A DNA stretch of 64,000 nt from Pempheris klunzingeri (Eukaryota; Chordata; Actinopteri; Acropomatiformes; Pempheridae), in contig NC_092020.1 in NCBI RefSeq assembly GCF_042242105.1, forward strand, positions 17,638,788-17,702,787, given 5' to 3'. The notes under the pieces were generated by a model. The model had not been told where the DNA came from. It made no database searches and saw only the letters and a program-made list of their open reading frames with translations. Each line of letters starts with the position of its first letter. Position 1 is the first letter of the stretch. Position numbers and translations under genes: made by a program. This document shows, piece after piece, positions 33,801-45,031 of this stretch.

Positions 33801-36800
33801 AGCGCTCCCTTTGAAGCTGCCGGAATTTCACATTCTCAAATGCAAACTGCAGGACAAAGACAGAGATGCAACATCAAGCCACAAATTCCCAGTAGCTTTA
33901 TCTGACTAAATCTTATGAGAAATCACAACTGGTTACCTTGTGTTAAAGGTTATTAGTCAGATCAGAGTCAGTATGATGATGATGATGAGTGCATTTACCT
34001 CTCTCCTGCTCAGAGATACAGATGGAAGGAAATCATTCTCCATTCTGTCCATCGCCCGAACAATTTCCTCAAACACCTTTTTGTGGCGCTCCTCATTTAC
34101 CACCTTAACCTGTTACGCAAACACAAAAAAGGTCCTACTTGTTTATTTTCCAAATAAATAAAAAATGTTTATTACATCAAAGTTCAAATTAAAAGAAGAA
34201 CCATGCACGTCTCGACCAAATCCAGTCGGTTTAGTTTTTTTTGACAACATGGCTTCTTACCCCGACACTAAAGAGGGAGCTGACAGGTTTGTGGTCACTA
34301 GTTTGCAGCTCCATGTGACTCCGGTATTTGAGCTGCTTGACATTGTTGCCTCTCCACAGGATTCTGTCGCACCAAGCCGGGACGCGGCACTTCCCACTGC
34401 AGGAAACAGTCAGAGTTTCAGAGGCAAAGCTAAGGGTCAGACACCAGACACACATACAGTACTGCTGACTCTGTATTACAGCAACGATAAGGCTGGAAGA
34501 GAGTACCTTACTAGCAGAATTTAATCAGAATTCTAAGGAAGAAAAACTGAAACTAAGGACAAGTTGGATAAAACACAAAAATAGGAAATCCTGTGGTGAG
34601 TGTATTCATTCAGTAGAAAAACAAAACTGGATTTTTTTTTGTTACCTTGAATCCCATCGATCTGTTTTGGGGTCGTACTTGTATGTGGGAATGAAGTTGA
34701 TCTCTCCCTCCATGAAGTCTGTGAAGGCTCTCTTTGTCTGCCTCTGAATGTTCAGCTGCACAATAAAAAATTATTTGGTGAATCCTTAATTATTTCAAGA
34801 GGAAAATTACAAATTACAAACAACCCCTGTAATAATGGCAAAACAGTGACATATTTGCCTAGGCACTATTTATTAAGGGGTATTTACTGCTTCGGTTACA
34901 TCACAATGTCTTACAGTTCCATAAATTCACATCCAAAACACAAGCTAAGCCTATTCAAACAAGAACGCTTCACTTATGAAAGAATAACTAGAGCTTAAGA
35001 GCCTTAAGCACTTAATAGTGCTCACTCACTAAGTTAATAGTGAGTAAGCGTGGCGGTGTGTTTTCTTTCAGCTGTTGGTCATCAATGTACAACTATTAAG
35101 TTTAGAGAAAACACTGAGCGGGTAACAGTCTCTTACCTGATCAACCTCCTGAAGTTTTTTTAGCTCATTCTTTACGATGTGCTGTTTGACCTCAGCAGCA
35201 TCGTACAAGAACAGACGATAGTTTAAATCCCCAAGCCAGATTACAACACTGAAACACAAAACAGACAGTTTACAGCAACAACTTTGTTCTGAATATGTTC
35301 TACAATACAAATACTACAGATCTATAGCCTGGAGCTTATACTTGATTATATACACTGATTAAGTTCAACAAAAGCTTTGTAGTATTCAATGGATTCAGTA
35401 CTGCTGGAAAAAGAAAAATACATTCAGTTATAGCTGGTGGTGGACAAAACCTCAAGATGATGATACAAACACAACCAATGAGTTATTAATTAACATTAAT
35501 TCAGCACCACGTTTTCCCTCTGGAAACTCACGAACAAGTGAGGAACTCACTCGTGCTTGACGATACTGAGAGGGGGGTGGTCCGGTAAGTGGAAGGTCAT
35601 ACGGGCACATATGTCCTTATAGTCCTGGTTGCGGCGCTCAAAGTCCTCCACGTGTGCCGCTAGATGGGAATTGACGATGCAGAAGCTAGTGTTGTGGAAA
35701 ACAAACCTCACTGCCACGCCTCCTTTGTTCCCCTGCAAAAAAAGAGAAGAATAAATAAAACATGGAAAGGAAGCATTTAAACAGCTCTTTACCTTAATTT
35801 AGGCAAATGCATGAAGCAGTAACATCTAACTAATTAAATAAACCAAACAGAAGCCAAGTGGAGTACACTGCAAGTACTGTTATCAGAAAAAAAAAGGTAT
35901 TGACCTTTGTGTGTGTGTGTGTGTGTGTGTGTGTTAAAAAAGAAGAAAAAAAACATTTATAAAAATTTCGACATTCAAGTAAAAGAATTTCTTAAAACGT
36001 TCCCAATTTCTGTCTGCACTTGAATGGAAAAAATAAAAATCACCACTATCACCATGTGCATTTTGGGGCATTTGGTGTGAACAAACCATTTTTCCCATGA
36101 TTCCTGTCCCCACATGCTCTGCAGCCACTTCTTTTATGTGCTGTCTGTGTGCCTTTTTGACATAGACCACAAGCATCATCCCAACAAGTCGTATGATCCG
36201 AAGCTGTAGACAAAATAAAAGCACGTCAGTACCTTTACTAATGTCCATCTTGACAGTATTGATTCGCAGTAAATGGCTGCATTTACACACAGACGCCAGC
36301 AAGGATATCTGGCCTTTCAGAAGCTCTTTCTCTACTCACCCTCTTGTACTTAGCTTTTGGGTGCAAGCTCTTCTCCACCGCATCCACCCAGAGCTGCTCC
36401 TTTGACGAGTCCATGTAGAAGAAAGCCTCAGTGCTCAGGTCCAATTCCTGAAAACTAGAGAACAAAACCAAGTCACCATATTGGATGTTATTTAAGCAAG
36501 TGCAGAGGGCAATGCAGGACTTTGTGGTGATCAAAGTGCTGTATGATAAACTCTCACTGACCCAAGTGCATACATATCGGGAGGCTCTGTGTCACAGCAG
36601 AGCCACGGCTCAAAGCTGCTGTCTGGAGATTGGCCGTTCACATTCCACGTACCTGTAAAAAACCTAAACAGAAGGCAGCATCGGGTTAATGTGTGCAGCA
36701 GCACCTTTTTCTAAACTGTTCTATTTCTATAGCAAGACCCGATGGTGAATAAAGAAGCTTCTCTCACCTGAAAGTCTCAATGTCCACGTATTCGTTCTCC

Positions 36801-39800
36801 TTCTTACCCAGGCGGTGTTTGATGAGGTACTCTCTCTGTCCTGCCTGACTGGAGAACATAGCCTGTCTCATGCTGTTGGTGGTGGGACTGTCGCACCAAG
36901 ACGGTGGCCTGTCAACGCGGTCAAACCCTGACCTATAACTACTGGAATGGATAAAGTGGGTATTGTTTAGCGCCAGCAGTATTTTGGGCAGATTCCAGTG
37001 TTTCCAGTGAACCTGACATGGTGTCATGAAAGGTCAACTTACTCTGGTTTGGTGCTAGTGGTGAAGGAGGTGTCTTTGGCCTGTATGGGGACAGCCCTGT
37101 CTTTAGGGACAGGTGGAGGAGGCAGAGGATTGGTTGGGGTGTAGGAGGCTTTGCGAGGAGGTAGAGGTGGAACTGGAGGAGGCTCTCTGGAGGCAACTAT
37201 GCGATTCTGATGGTTCTTCTTCTCCTCGACTTTGAGAGCATGGTTGAAGTTGTCCTCAAAACCAAAGTCTGAGGCAAGCGACTGAATTGGATCTTCACAA
37301 ACAGTAAGTTCAAAATGATTTAAGATGATAGCTGAAACATATACGTTTAGGGCTTTAACATGTAATCACTGTACAAGTTTATTACCTGTGTTTGTCTGAT
37401 TTGCTGATGTGTTGTTGTTGAGTTTGGGAGGCAGTGCACTGGTAGATTTGGGTGGATTGACTCCAGAGCCCACTGAGTTTGTCTTGTTTGCTCTTTGCGG
37501 TGGGATGGGGACTGGTCCTCTCACTGCTGTTGGTGTAAGTGGCTCCATCGCTTTGGGTTTGAGTTTAGATTCAACTGCAAAAATTAAATAAATAGCGTTG
37601 TCAGATGGAAGCACACAATGATCCAGACTCAACACAGCACTACTAAGTCACTAAAAATAATTGAACTACAGCTTGCTCATGATAGAAGGCAACATGCCTC
37701 AGTAAACCTTTGACTTTACTTAAGTAAATTCACACCTCATTTCAGCCGACCTCCATGTAAATATGAACACAGATAAAAATGAGCCAACACCCAGAAGCTC
37801 CATGCTGGCATTACAGGAAGTAGAGGAAACAAGCTGCTTGTTGATAGCAAGACTGGGGAGGGCACAGGTCCACCGCAGTGCTACTGAGTACTACACAACT
37901 TGATGTTACAATTATTAACTAGAGGGTGAATGAGTGCACAGATAGTAGTAACAGTGAAACTGGATGAACAAGTTCTGAGTATAGAGATAACTACAACAAC
38001 AAACTTCACCACCATTTTCCTGATTCAAAATCTATTATTTCTCCATGGTGTTTGTTAGTGAAGTGGCAACAAAAACATGGATTTAATAGCCACAGTTTAC
38101 ACACACATCAAAAATGCAATCAAAAAGCAAAACCCATATATAATAATAATAATAATGAGCTCTACAGTGTAACACACACCCTGGAGACTCTTTGAGTAGT
38201 GTTTTAACACAATCACAGTCAAAAGATTGCCAGGGGTGTATTAAACCCCCACAGTATACATCAGGTTTTCCAAAAGTAGTGCCCAAGGATCTTATTTTTT
38301 CTTAAAGTCAAGATATTCATATTGTTGTGATAAACCACAAGTGGTTCAAAGACAGAGAGGTGCAGACCAGTGCAAGTATAAACAACGCAAGTCCATTGTA
38401 GTAAGCTGAAAACACACCACTTTGCTCCAACACGCAACATATGTTCCTTATATGGAGACTTTTGAATGGTGGCATGTTCTCCGCTACAGATGAGTCTTCA
38501 TATATTCCAGCCAGTTGCAGCAGGAAATGTTTCTATGCAATTGCTTTTAAGGTCAACAGAATATCCTGAATCACATTTCCTTTCATTTCACATTATTCAA
38601 AATACTCTCAAAAAGAAAGGCCCACTGCAGGGAATGTGGCATCACACACTGGACTCTCTGCCAATGATATCTTGTAATCTATTACAAAGGTTTGCCAGTT
38701 CATCAGAAGAGTGTCAGTCACATTGCTAAAACATAAGAATGAAAGCATAATGACGTAAACTGCAGCCATTGAGTCTCTCCACCAGGGTGTGGGTGGCAGG
38801 AATACACAGGAAATCAGCAAGAATTGTAATCCACCCTCTGTGAATAAATGTTAAATGAGTGATTAAATAATTAATCATCCTCCAACTACTTTAGAATACT
38901 GACAGTGGAGTCTTACCTTGCTGCTGAGCACTCTTCACCTGGGTGAAGAAAGTCTGGGTCCGATCATCATCCTGTAGTTCCAACAGCAGCTCTGGAGCTT
39001 TTTCCCCTTTGATTCGTAACCTAACAAATGCTTGAGAGGAGCACAGAAAACACACATACACTCACACACATGTTGGACACCTATTGACTTGGCAAACACA
39101 TTAGAGATGCAGACTGTCTAGAAAACAAAGCAAAGTGATTTAATAGTGAGCCAAGTTAGCATTCTTTCAGAGACCCATGGTAACTCATGACCAGCGTCTG
39201 CTTCTAAATAAAGGACGTGGACATTTAGCTGAAGGCATGCTCTAAAAATGTAGCATGGTTGGAAAGGGGCTGAGTTGCAATAAATGCCGTGTTTCAGCTC
39301 TATTTTGTTCCCACAACACAGGCCCATTTTACTCTTAAAGGAACAATGAACACAATATTTTCTGCATAATCTATTAAGAAACAAAGCAGACAGAGAAATT
39401 AGTTTAGCCTGAAGAGAGGTAAAAGGTACTTACAATCTACTGACAAGTCAATAAGAAGAGCCTCTTCAGCCTCTGAAATGAAAGGGACAAAAAGGGCGCT
39501 TAAAAGGTGCCCATGCAGTACAAAGGTCTGTTGTGGGAGTACACCACTGGTGTTATAAATCATTTCAACAGACTCTAGTTGTCATGAGTTGATTTTTAAA
39601 TTGCAAACAAAATGCTCCCTGGGCTTTCACCTCTGCATCACTGTGCCATAACCCTGAGTAAAAATTAAAGTTACCATAAGAGGTGGGTTAAAGAATGGAC
39701 AAGAATCACACACAAGACTTCACAGAAATGAAGAATAGTTTGTAGCAGCTGGCAACTTATCTAAGCATTTGATGCAATGAGTCTGAAATTAAGGAAAAAA

Positions 39801-42078
39801 AAAAAAAGTCACATACCTCGCACAATTTCAAAATGACCATTGATGGGTATAGACAGCTGAGGCACTGGACGAGACACAACAGCATCAGGGTTGGCCAAAA
39901 CACCCAATCTGTATGAGCACAGACCCACAGTCCCACTTAGCATCAGCTCTGTGATGTTTAATGATGATAAAATTATCAGATTTTCCAATGAGATCATAGT
40001 ATAAAAATATTGGAATATGTCAACATTTCAGATGCAATATGGGTAAATGTACCATTAAGATTAGATTATAATTATTACGCGATTAAAATGTGAATTTAAG
40101 AATTAAAAAATGCACATGCACACATGCAAAAGTCTCCTTTAGTCTAATTTGCAGTCCAGTTGCTTTAGTTGAACATGCAAACAATGATACAAAATCAACT
40201 AACAAGCGTTCTGCTTCAGTCAAGTTTTGTAGACAAAAGTCCACTGTAGAGTACATTCAAAGGAGCCAAGCTTTGGGTCATTAAATAGTCAACATAAGCA
40301 GCTTCAAATCTGTGATGTGGGTTGATGTAGGCAGGGTCGTATTTCACTCTCCAACAATGGCTGACTAACAGCCAGGGTCAAAGAAGCATGCTGGGCACTG
40401 CCCACACTTCCCCTCCGCTTCACAATAAGTCTGATTACTGTTGAGGAGAAGAAAATGATTCAGCCCTGCTGCACTAAATGTGTCAGAGGGACTTGCAGTT
40501 TCCCAGAATCAGCAAGGGACCATTTGATGTCATAAACTACATTACAATCAACAACAGAGAATATCCACTGCTCAAGGAGGTGGACAAAGTAATAGTACCA
40601 GCTAACGATAAAGCAATGCTGAATTAAACACAATTGTTGTGGTTTTAATTGAGGCTGTAGGTTATAGTTTCTATTATCTGACCTCTTTGAACCCCTGTAA
40701 GTCACCTTTAAAAATCACTTGTTATTACACCTCTATTATAGATGCAAAGTAGTGTTGGTGCATCAGTGGCAAAGTCTGTGACAAACAAAACAGCCTGAAC
40801 GCAATACAAAACTGCATTGACAAAGGCTACAGGTGGTCACAAATACATCTTCACCAGCATGGACTAATGAAATCTTTAATAAACAACAGATATACAACCT
40901 AAAAAATGAACACCGAGTGTAAAAGAAACATGAGTTTCAACTGAAACCAAACACTGTCAAACTGGTATATCAGAGGGGTTGTTAGGCCATAGTTCCTGCC
41001 AATTCCAAAAATACCAACAGACGTCACTTTTATAGGTTTCCAGATTTATGTTGTAATATCTGTACAGCACAAACTACAACCCTTCCTCGTTTCTCCATGT
41101 CAAGAGTGGAGTTTGGTGTGTGTGGTTTTAACACAGTCAGCTGAGGACGCAGCTTGTGTTCCCATGTGAGTCCCATTACGGTCCAGGACTAAGTGGAGGA
41201 ATTCTGGATAATGGGAAGTGAGATGGCTGCTGGTAGGAGTAATTGCTTTCTCCCTCACACTGACGTCCGCTACAACCTGCTACAAACACAAGCAACACTG
41301 ATGGTGCATCACACCCACAACATCCCCTTTCACAAAACAAATACTCGAGCTGCCAGTCCTGCTAATGTGAAACTGATCCAAATTACAACAGCTCCGTGGT
41401 AGACCCTCCCTGATCCATGCAGCAAGTGACTTATTTTGCTGAACTGCATGGCACCTGACTCTGAAATGTTTTGTAAATATTAACATGCGACATTTGCTTC
41501 ACGTCCTCAGCAGGAAAAGAACTTGTCTCTTGTGAAAATGTTATATATTGCAGTTTTTGTCTAATCATACACCTGACTTGTCTGATTTGGCCACAAAAAC
41601 TGCCTCCAATATGATGCTTATGTAACATAATTCGCAATAAAATCTGGCAAGCCAAGCCATCTTGTTATAAGCCAATTTGCAAGTTGAAAGCTTGCAAGTT
41701 AAAAGCCATATTTGGCCTAAAAAGCAGCACAACCACTGAGTGCACGTCAATCAAAAGGCAGCAGGGAATATAAAACAGTTCCCAAATAAAGACCTGCTCA
41801 GAAGAGTAGGCCCGACACTTCAGACATACCACAGCAAGGATCTGCCATCAAATAATGCAGAAAAGGCTGCCAAAACTTGGATTTTTATCAGAACAAAGCA
41901 AAAGCCAAAACATTAAAACTCAAACATAACCTGCAAAATCTCACTTGATGCATCTACAGCCTGACAAAAACACATAAATGTTCAATCATCAGAATCTCTG
42001 ATACTTACATAAACTCTCCACTGCGCTCAATTAGTGACAGTAGTCTGGGCTCCTTCTGGCCAGCCCTCAGCTCCTGAC
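28054..42078 (-). CDS. ocrl: OCRL, inositol polyphosphate 5-phosphatase (N-terminal exon missing)
   Basis: Removes the 5-phosphate of PI(4,5)P2 on endosomes and Golgi; human loss causes Lowe syndrome and Dent disease 2. Exons: 42,078-42,009; 39,908-39,816; 39,472-39,434; 39,030-38,917; 37,574-37,386; 37,292-37,043; 36,941-36,768; 36,663-36,562; 36,454-36,340; 36,203-36,087; 35,732-35,551; 35,248-35,137; 34,755-34,646; 34,396-34,261; 34,109-33,999; 33,846-33,681; 33,111-32,876; 32,151-32,128; 30,378-30,259; 29,721-29,637; 29,277-29,150; 28,963-28,852; 28,178-28,054, about 969 residues (human 901). Order: PH domain with clathrin box LLIDL, proline-rich linker with AP-2 motif FEDNF, phosphatase ([26 protein letters not shown]), ASH domain, second clathrin box LIDL plus microexon, RhoGAP-like domain ending GDEE-stop. 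It matches OCRL better than INPP5B ([18 protein letters not shown], no CAAX end). The start exon and the exact acceptor at 42,078 are unresolved. Confidence 0.97.
30795..30835. repeat. (AT)n microsatellite
   Basis: About 20 AT units in the ocrl intron downstream of the microexon. Confidence 0.95.
31345..31850. repeat. Palindromic MITE-like element, copy C
   Basis: The left arm has 'tattagcttagtttagcata' and 'ctaccaacacctctaaagct'. The right arm has 'cagtctttacgctaggctaa' and 'atctagctacttaacat', the inverted counterpart. The ends are degraded. It lies in the same ocrl intron as the TA run. Confidence 0.65.
32128..32151 (-). other. ocrl: ocrl 24-nt microexon (counterpart of human exon 18a)
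   Basis: Flanked by ctcag on the 5' side and gtaaat on the 3' side, this 24-nt exon is in phase 0 and encodes GEDSYMEK. It inserts directly after the clathrin box KLIDL and before EKSK. Human OCRL isoform a has EEDSFLEK at the same place from alternative exon 18a, which strengthens clathrin binding and predominates in brain. It can be skipped without a frameshift, leaving LIDL-EKSK. Confidence 0.93.
35908..35934. repeat. (TG)n microsatellite
   Basis: About 13 TG units in an ocrl intron. Confidence 0.95.
38139..38157. repeat. (AAT)n microsatellite
   Basis: Six AAT/TAA units in an ocrl intron. Confidence 0.85.
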
Positions 42079-42594
42079 CTCTCACAGTGTGAGCACCACA
42101 ATCAAGGAATTATTTGGACTGAGGATGAGAAAGGTGCTTGGACATCACAAGCACTAGGTGGTCATACTTGTACGTTGTGTAAACGTGTAAGTTAGTAAGC
42201 AAATATTTAGTTATTGTGCGTGTGATTAGACTGAAGACACACAGGAGTGATGAGCTCTGTTAGATGATGCCATGCTTATTGAAAATTAGGAGGCAAAATT
42301 AATGTGGCAAATGGAAAAAGCAATGAAAACATAGAGAAAGCAGCTCAGTGGAGATGGTGGTTAGAGGCAGCAAAAAAGGCTCAATCATGGCTAACGTTCA
42401 TGAACAAGTGGGCTTTAGCTATTTAACTAGCTAGAAGAGAGTGGTCGTATTAATATGGTTAAAAGTGACCTGAATTAAAAGTCAACTGTGGCTGTAAAAG
42501 AAAGAGGTAAACCTAGCTCCTAAAATACAGTTCTACGTATCTTGACATGAACTAATCTAAATTAGCAGAGTTGCTAAAGTTCACTGACGTTACC

Positions 42595-42644
42595 TGAGAA
42601 GATGATTCGGTCAAGCTAACGTTAGCCACCGAGCTAAAGCCAAC
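42595..42644 (-). other. ocrl: Candidate 5' exon of ocrl (uncertain)
   Basis: A strong acceptor (a long T tract ending in cag) and a good donor (CTCAG|gtaacg) bracket 50 bases on the minus strand. One frame is open through it (GFSSVANVSLTESSSQ), but its phase does not join cleanly to the exon at 42,078 with this donor. A donor 5 bases on could restore phase. No ATG is inside, so it may be leader sequence or spurious. Confidence 0.25.
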
Positions 42645-42829
42645 TGAAAAAAAAAAAACACATAAAAAAAGGCTGTAACTTAATTCAAAAAGGATATTGC
42701 CAAGCACTCCTCTGCGCACATCCCTAAAGAGGACTCCATTCGTACCGCTAGAGAATAAATACCGATTTATTATACGACTAATGACTTTGTTTTGGTTCAG
42801 TCCATACACGGAGGGAGAAAGTTAAATCC

Positions 42830-43210
42830 CCACCCGGTACGGCGGCGGCGACGGCCTTCCGGGGTGACAGCTGCTCTGCGGTTGGCAGCTAATGCTAACC
42901 GCTTGTTAGCTTGTTAGCCAGCTGTTGTTGCTGCTGGATGAGGGTCACAAATGTTCAACAGAGCCGATGAGTCAAGACATGCCGATAGTGAGAGCCAATC
43001 TGCGAAAAACCTTAAAATATCCGGCTGCTCTTCTGTTCAGGGAACCGGCTGGTGTGACAACATGTCGGGCAGTTTGCGGCGGGTTAAGCTAGTTGTGCTC
43101 CAGGAGAGAGTTTTCTCCGTGGACTCCCTCCTCCGGCTTTCCCTCCCTGCCCAGCTGAGTTATCCGTCTGGTCGGCTTCATCACCGTCACATTTAACGGT
43201 GGCTGGATAT
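42830..43210 (-). promoter_or_regulatory. CpG-rich promoter region of ocrl
   Basis: This stretch is locally rich in GC and CpG (cggcggcggcgacggcc, ccggctg, ccgtctggtcgg), in contrast to the AT-rich flanks. It lies just upstream of the first resolved ocrl exons, as expected for a housekeeping promoter. No TATA box is evident. A plus-strand frame here (42,951-43,196) is probably a by-product of composition. Confidence 0.5.
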
Positions 43211-44640
43211 TAATACGAGACACATCAGCGCCCCCTGTTGGCGCGGAGCCACACAACACCAAAGAAAATCTACTAATGTGGTAAATGTATAATTATTTTC
43301 CTATCAATCTCACACTCGAGGACGATGTCCAGCACATCTGTATGTCTTTGTCTGGGAGTTTGGGATAACTTTGCTGCATTTAAATACAGTTACTCCAGTT
43401 TTAATTGAAGTTTTTCCAAGTTTTCCATTGTCTTGTTTTTCCTGTTCCCATTCAGAGAGATCTTATTCAGACCCAGAGACAGATTTTACAGTCATCACTT
43501 GCAGTTTAGTTTGTTGTTTATTGAAGTATTTTGTCGCACTCAAATATAATTTTGAGGTACTTGTACTTCCCTAATGTATATCACTAGTTGTCAGATACCT
43601 ACCTCTATTGTACATACCGTTGTTGTTAAAGAGTTATATATTGTTTATACTGTTCTGTATTCTTTTCCTACTGTTGTAGTTTATTTCTACTTTACTTCCT
43701 CACTGTACAGAGAGTCAAGCTTCACCGAGTCAAATTCCTTGTTTGCCTATTCAAACTTGGCCAATAAAGTTGATTTGATTTGATGGAAATATTGTACGTC
43801 TTACACCAGATTTGTTTGACTGCTATAGTCTGCTATAGCTAGTTCCTTTGATTTCTTAAAAATTACATTTCACATTCCCTTACATATTTATACTATTGTT
43901 TATATTGTTTATATCCAACCTATAGCTCATTCATATTTCGGTCTACATTGTTTATATCTGAGCTCATTCATAGTATGTTCATACTGCTGTCTGTATTGTT
44001 TATATCTGACCTATAACTTATTCATATTTACACTACTGTTCATACACTATATTCATATCATACTCTCAGGTGTTCTGCATATAATCTCTCAGTATTGCCA
44101 TACTTTGTAACTATACTTGCACTGTATATTCTCACTATTGCCATAACTCTTACTTATACCTGCACTGTATATCTTTTTGCTCATACTTTATGTGCTCATA
44201 GCTTCTTTTAGGTCCTCGAAGGCTCCATAACTTAACACTCTGAAAGTGGTAATTTTCAATAGAGTACTTTTACTTTTGATACTTTAAGTAGCCTACATTT
44301 TACTTGTAATACTACTGCTACTGCTAATAGTGTTTACTACAGTGAGTGATTACATGCTAATCACAAATTTCAACTTTAAAGTGGTAACAAATTGTATTTG
44401 GATGTTTGTGTGTTATGTTAAACAATGCTGTTATGAATTATCCACCCTGGATATCAAAGATAATATAAAGGTATTTCTTTCAAATTCATTGTTCCACTCT
44501 TCTTATGATTTGTACACTGATTTCCTCCCAGTGTGCTCCTATAATGTCAGATTATCAGACATGTTTATCTTTTCAATCAATATCTATCAAACACTAAACA
44601 GAGGCAACTCTGTCAACAGACCACAGCTTTCACACCACAA
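43211..44640. other. Intergenic DNA between ocrl and eva1c, with repeat tails
   Basis: No gene is seen. 43,700-43,785 ends 'ttggccaataaagttgattt' with a repeated ttgatttgat, like the 3' tail of a non-LTR element. 43,890-44,180 is a degenerate tandem of 'attgtttatatctgacctat', 'ctcattcatatt' and 'cactgtatat' phrases, also of retroelement-tail style. Confidence 0.45.
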
Positions 44641-44648
44641 ACACAATC

Positions 44649-44654
44649 TTTATT
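44649..44654 (-). terminator. Poly(A) signal of the eva1c-like gene
   Basis: AATAAA on the minus strand, about 380 bases past the stop codon at 45,032. It gives a compact 3' untranslated region. Confidence 0.5.
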
Positions 44655-45031
44655 ATTTAGAGTGACTTTCTTTGTAATGTACAATATATGGTTTCAACAT
44701 TTTTACAAAACACCCCAGAACCAAAACAAATGTAGGCAGGAAATTAGTTAAATTAACTGAACATGAATCTTTTGCCCCACTGTTATTCTGTAAAATGCTA
44801 TTGCATGCAAAATTAATTTAAAATAATCTGATGTTAATCTCAATAATGATTATAATTAACCTAGTACATTAAAATTTCATGTATTTTATACTCTATTGTT
44901 TAGAGTCACTTGGTCATGAGTGGCAAAACATGGATCAGGAGGCAAAGTTAACATTTTAATCTTAAGTGTAATACATTTCTGTGTTTAATTTCAGTCCATG
45001 GCAGCAGCTTCACTCACACATGTGACTTCTC

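Noticed and set aside
28054-42078. INPP5B instead of OCRL
   Set aside because: The AP-2 motif FEDNF, the LIDL plus microexon feature, OCRL-specific phrases such as [14 protein letters not shown] and [10 protein letters not shown], and the lack of a C-terminal CAAX box favour OCRL.
42951-43196. 81-codon plus-strand frame in the ocrl promoter region
   Set aside because: It lies in CpG-rich DNA and has no known motif; more likely a composition effect than a divergent gene.
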